Below are positions 63,577 to 64,000 of a stretch of 64,000 nt of DNA, one piece after another. Position 1 is the stretch's first letter, and each line of letters opens with the position of its first letter. The position numbers and the translations under genes were made by a program. Source of the DNA: Bordetella genomosp. 11 (GTDB lineage: Bacteria; Pseudomonadota; Gammaproteobacteria; Burkholderiales; Burkholderiaceae_B); assembly GCF_002261215.1 (NCBI RefSeq), contig NZ_NEVS01000004.1, forward strand, positions 2,170,001-2,234,000, read 5' to 3'. The notes beneath the pieces were generated by a model. That model searched no databases and was not told the DNA's origin. It worked only from the letters and a program-made list of their open reading frames with translations.

Positions 63577-64000
63577 TCACCAGGGCAACGTCTTGTCGAA
63601 CCTGTCGACGAATCTAAGGCCCGGTTTGCCGTGATTTTTTTCCAGCATGTCGACAACGAGCGGGATGCTCTCCTCCACCGTAAAACTCGCATCCGGGCCG
63701 CCCATATCGGTCTGAATCCAACCGGGTGCGACGACCAGCTTGGCGCGTCTATCCTCGGCTCGACGGGCTGAATAGCACTTCATGAGCATGTTGAGCGCTG
63801 CTTTGCTGGACGCGTAAAGATCCCAGGCCCCGGGGTTGCCGCCGATACTACCCAACTCCGATGACATGGCGGCGATCGTCCCGCTCGGAGAAACGATGTC
63901 CTCGAAGGTCTCAATCAACCGCATCGGGCTGAACGCATTCACCAGCATCATGTCGAAAAAATCCTGAACCGGAGCCGTGGCGGCGCTTTCGGTTATGGAT
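63577..64000 (-). CDS. Short-chain dehydrogenase, 5' end cut by window edge
   Basis: The C-terminal 140 residues of an SDR whose start lies beyond the right edge. The visible part has the strand and serine ASSELG (in AAMSSELGSIGG), YASSK, and the PGWIQTDMGG motif after the active site, ending FVDRFDKTLPW. The frame continues without stop to base 64000. The motifs PGWIQTDMGGPDA and EESIPLVVDML resemble the CsgA/carbonyl-reductase SDR subgroup. Convergent with the LysR gene. Confidence 0.88.
   Translation of the reverse strand, partial: SITESAATAPVQDFFDMMLVNAFSPMRLIETFEDIVSPSGTIAAMSSELGSIGGNPGAWDLYASSKAALNMLMKCYSARRAEDRRAKLVVAPGWIQTDMGGPDASFTVEESIPLVVDMLEKNHGKPGLRFVDRFDKTLPW

Overview
The window is chromosomal DNA of a high-GC Gram-negative bacterium. 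Dense genes, many LysR regulators, a solitary Bug-type (TctC) periplasmic binding protein and a Rhizobium-type GlpSTPQUV glycerol importer fit the Betaproteobacteria, most likely Alcaligenaceae (Bordetella/Achromobacter-like). This placement is inference; there is no rRNA gene here to confirm it. I see about 65 protein genes, no tRNA or rRNA, no CRISPR array, and no transposase, integrase or phage gene.

Layout. 1-5.9 kb: a LysR regulator (cut by the left edge) divergent from a molybdopterin oxidoreductase fused to its own flavin/2Fe-2S reductase, followed by an AtoE-type short-chain fatty acid transporter. 6.0-12.1 kb: a six-gene ABC glycerol importer (glpS-T-P-Q-U-V). 12.3-20.5 kb: a secreted type-2 PHB depolymerase, a MocR-type regulator, a Bug protein, a DUF4232 protein, a DHA2 drug exporter, a tiny unknown gene, tag (3-methyladenine glycosylase) and a chloroperoxidase-like hydrolase. 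20.9-24 kb: msrB-msrA and a nimT/nimR-like exporter-regulator pair. 24-31 kb: regulator/effector pairs (LysR with a FAD monooxygenase, LysR with an MFS exporter, LysR with an aldo-keto reductase). 31-37.9 kb: SDR/TetR, stress SDR, ArsR-SRPBCC, and a GlxA-type regulator divergent from an SDR-MFS pair. 37.9-48.4 kb: an unknown protein with a possible PD-(D/E)XK nuclease core, an MFS exporter, a Tat-exported hydrolase, argC (type 2) with LysR, AraC/SDR, a dehydrogenase/TetR pair, and an MBL-fold protein. 48.6-53.9 kb: an unknown GATase-like protein, an FkbM methyltransferase of unlike base composition, a GlxA regulator, a DUF72 protein, and a GST-TetR pair. 54-64 kb: LysR, a lipocalin-like protein, a three-gene dehydrogenase operon with a divergent TetR, then a LysR-controlled operon (GST, 6-oxocamphor-hydrolase-like beta-diketone hydrolase, peroxiredoxin-like protein, SDR), another LysR, and an SDR cut by the right edge.

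How it works together. The region is a mosaic of small self-regulated modules: 18 transcription regulators (8 LysR, 4 AraC-type, 4 TetR, 1 ArsR, 1 MocR), 8 short-chain dehydrogenases and 5 MFS transporters. Many regulator genes sit divergent from their likely target with a readable inverted repeat between them. Most modules look like uptake, detoxification or breakdown of odd carbon sources. The most informative points are the self-contained molybdoenzyme-reductase fusion, the asymmetric GlpS/GlpT ATPase pair, the retro-Claisen hydrolase operon with all five catalytic residues of 6-oxocamphor hydrolase, and the unknown protein at 37.9-39.4 kb.
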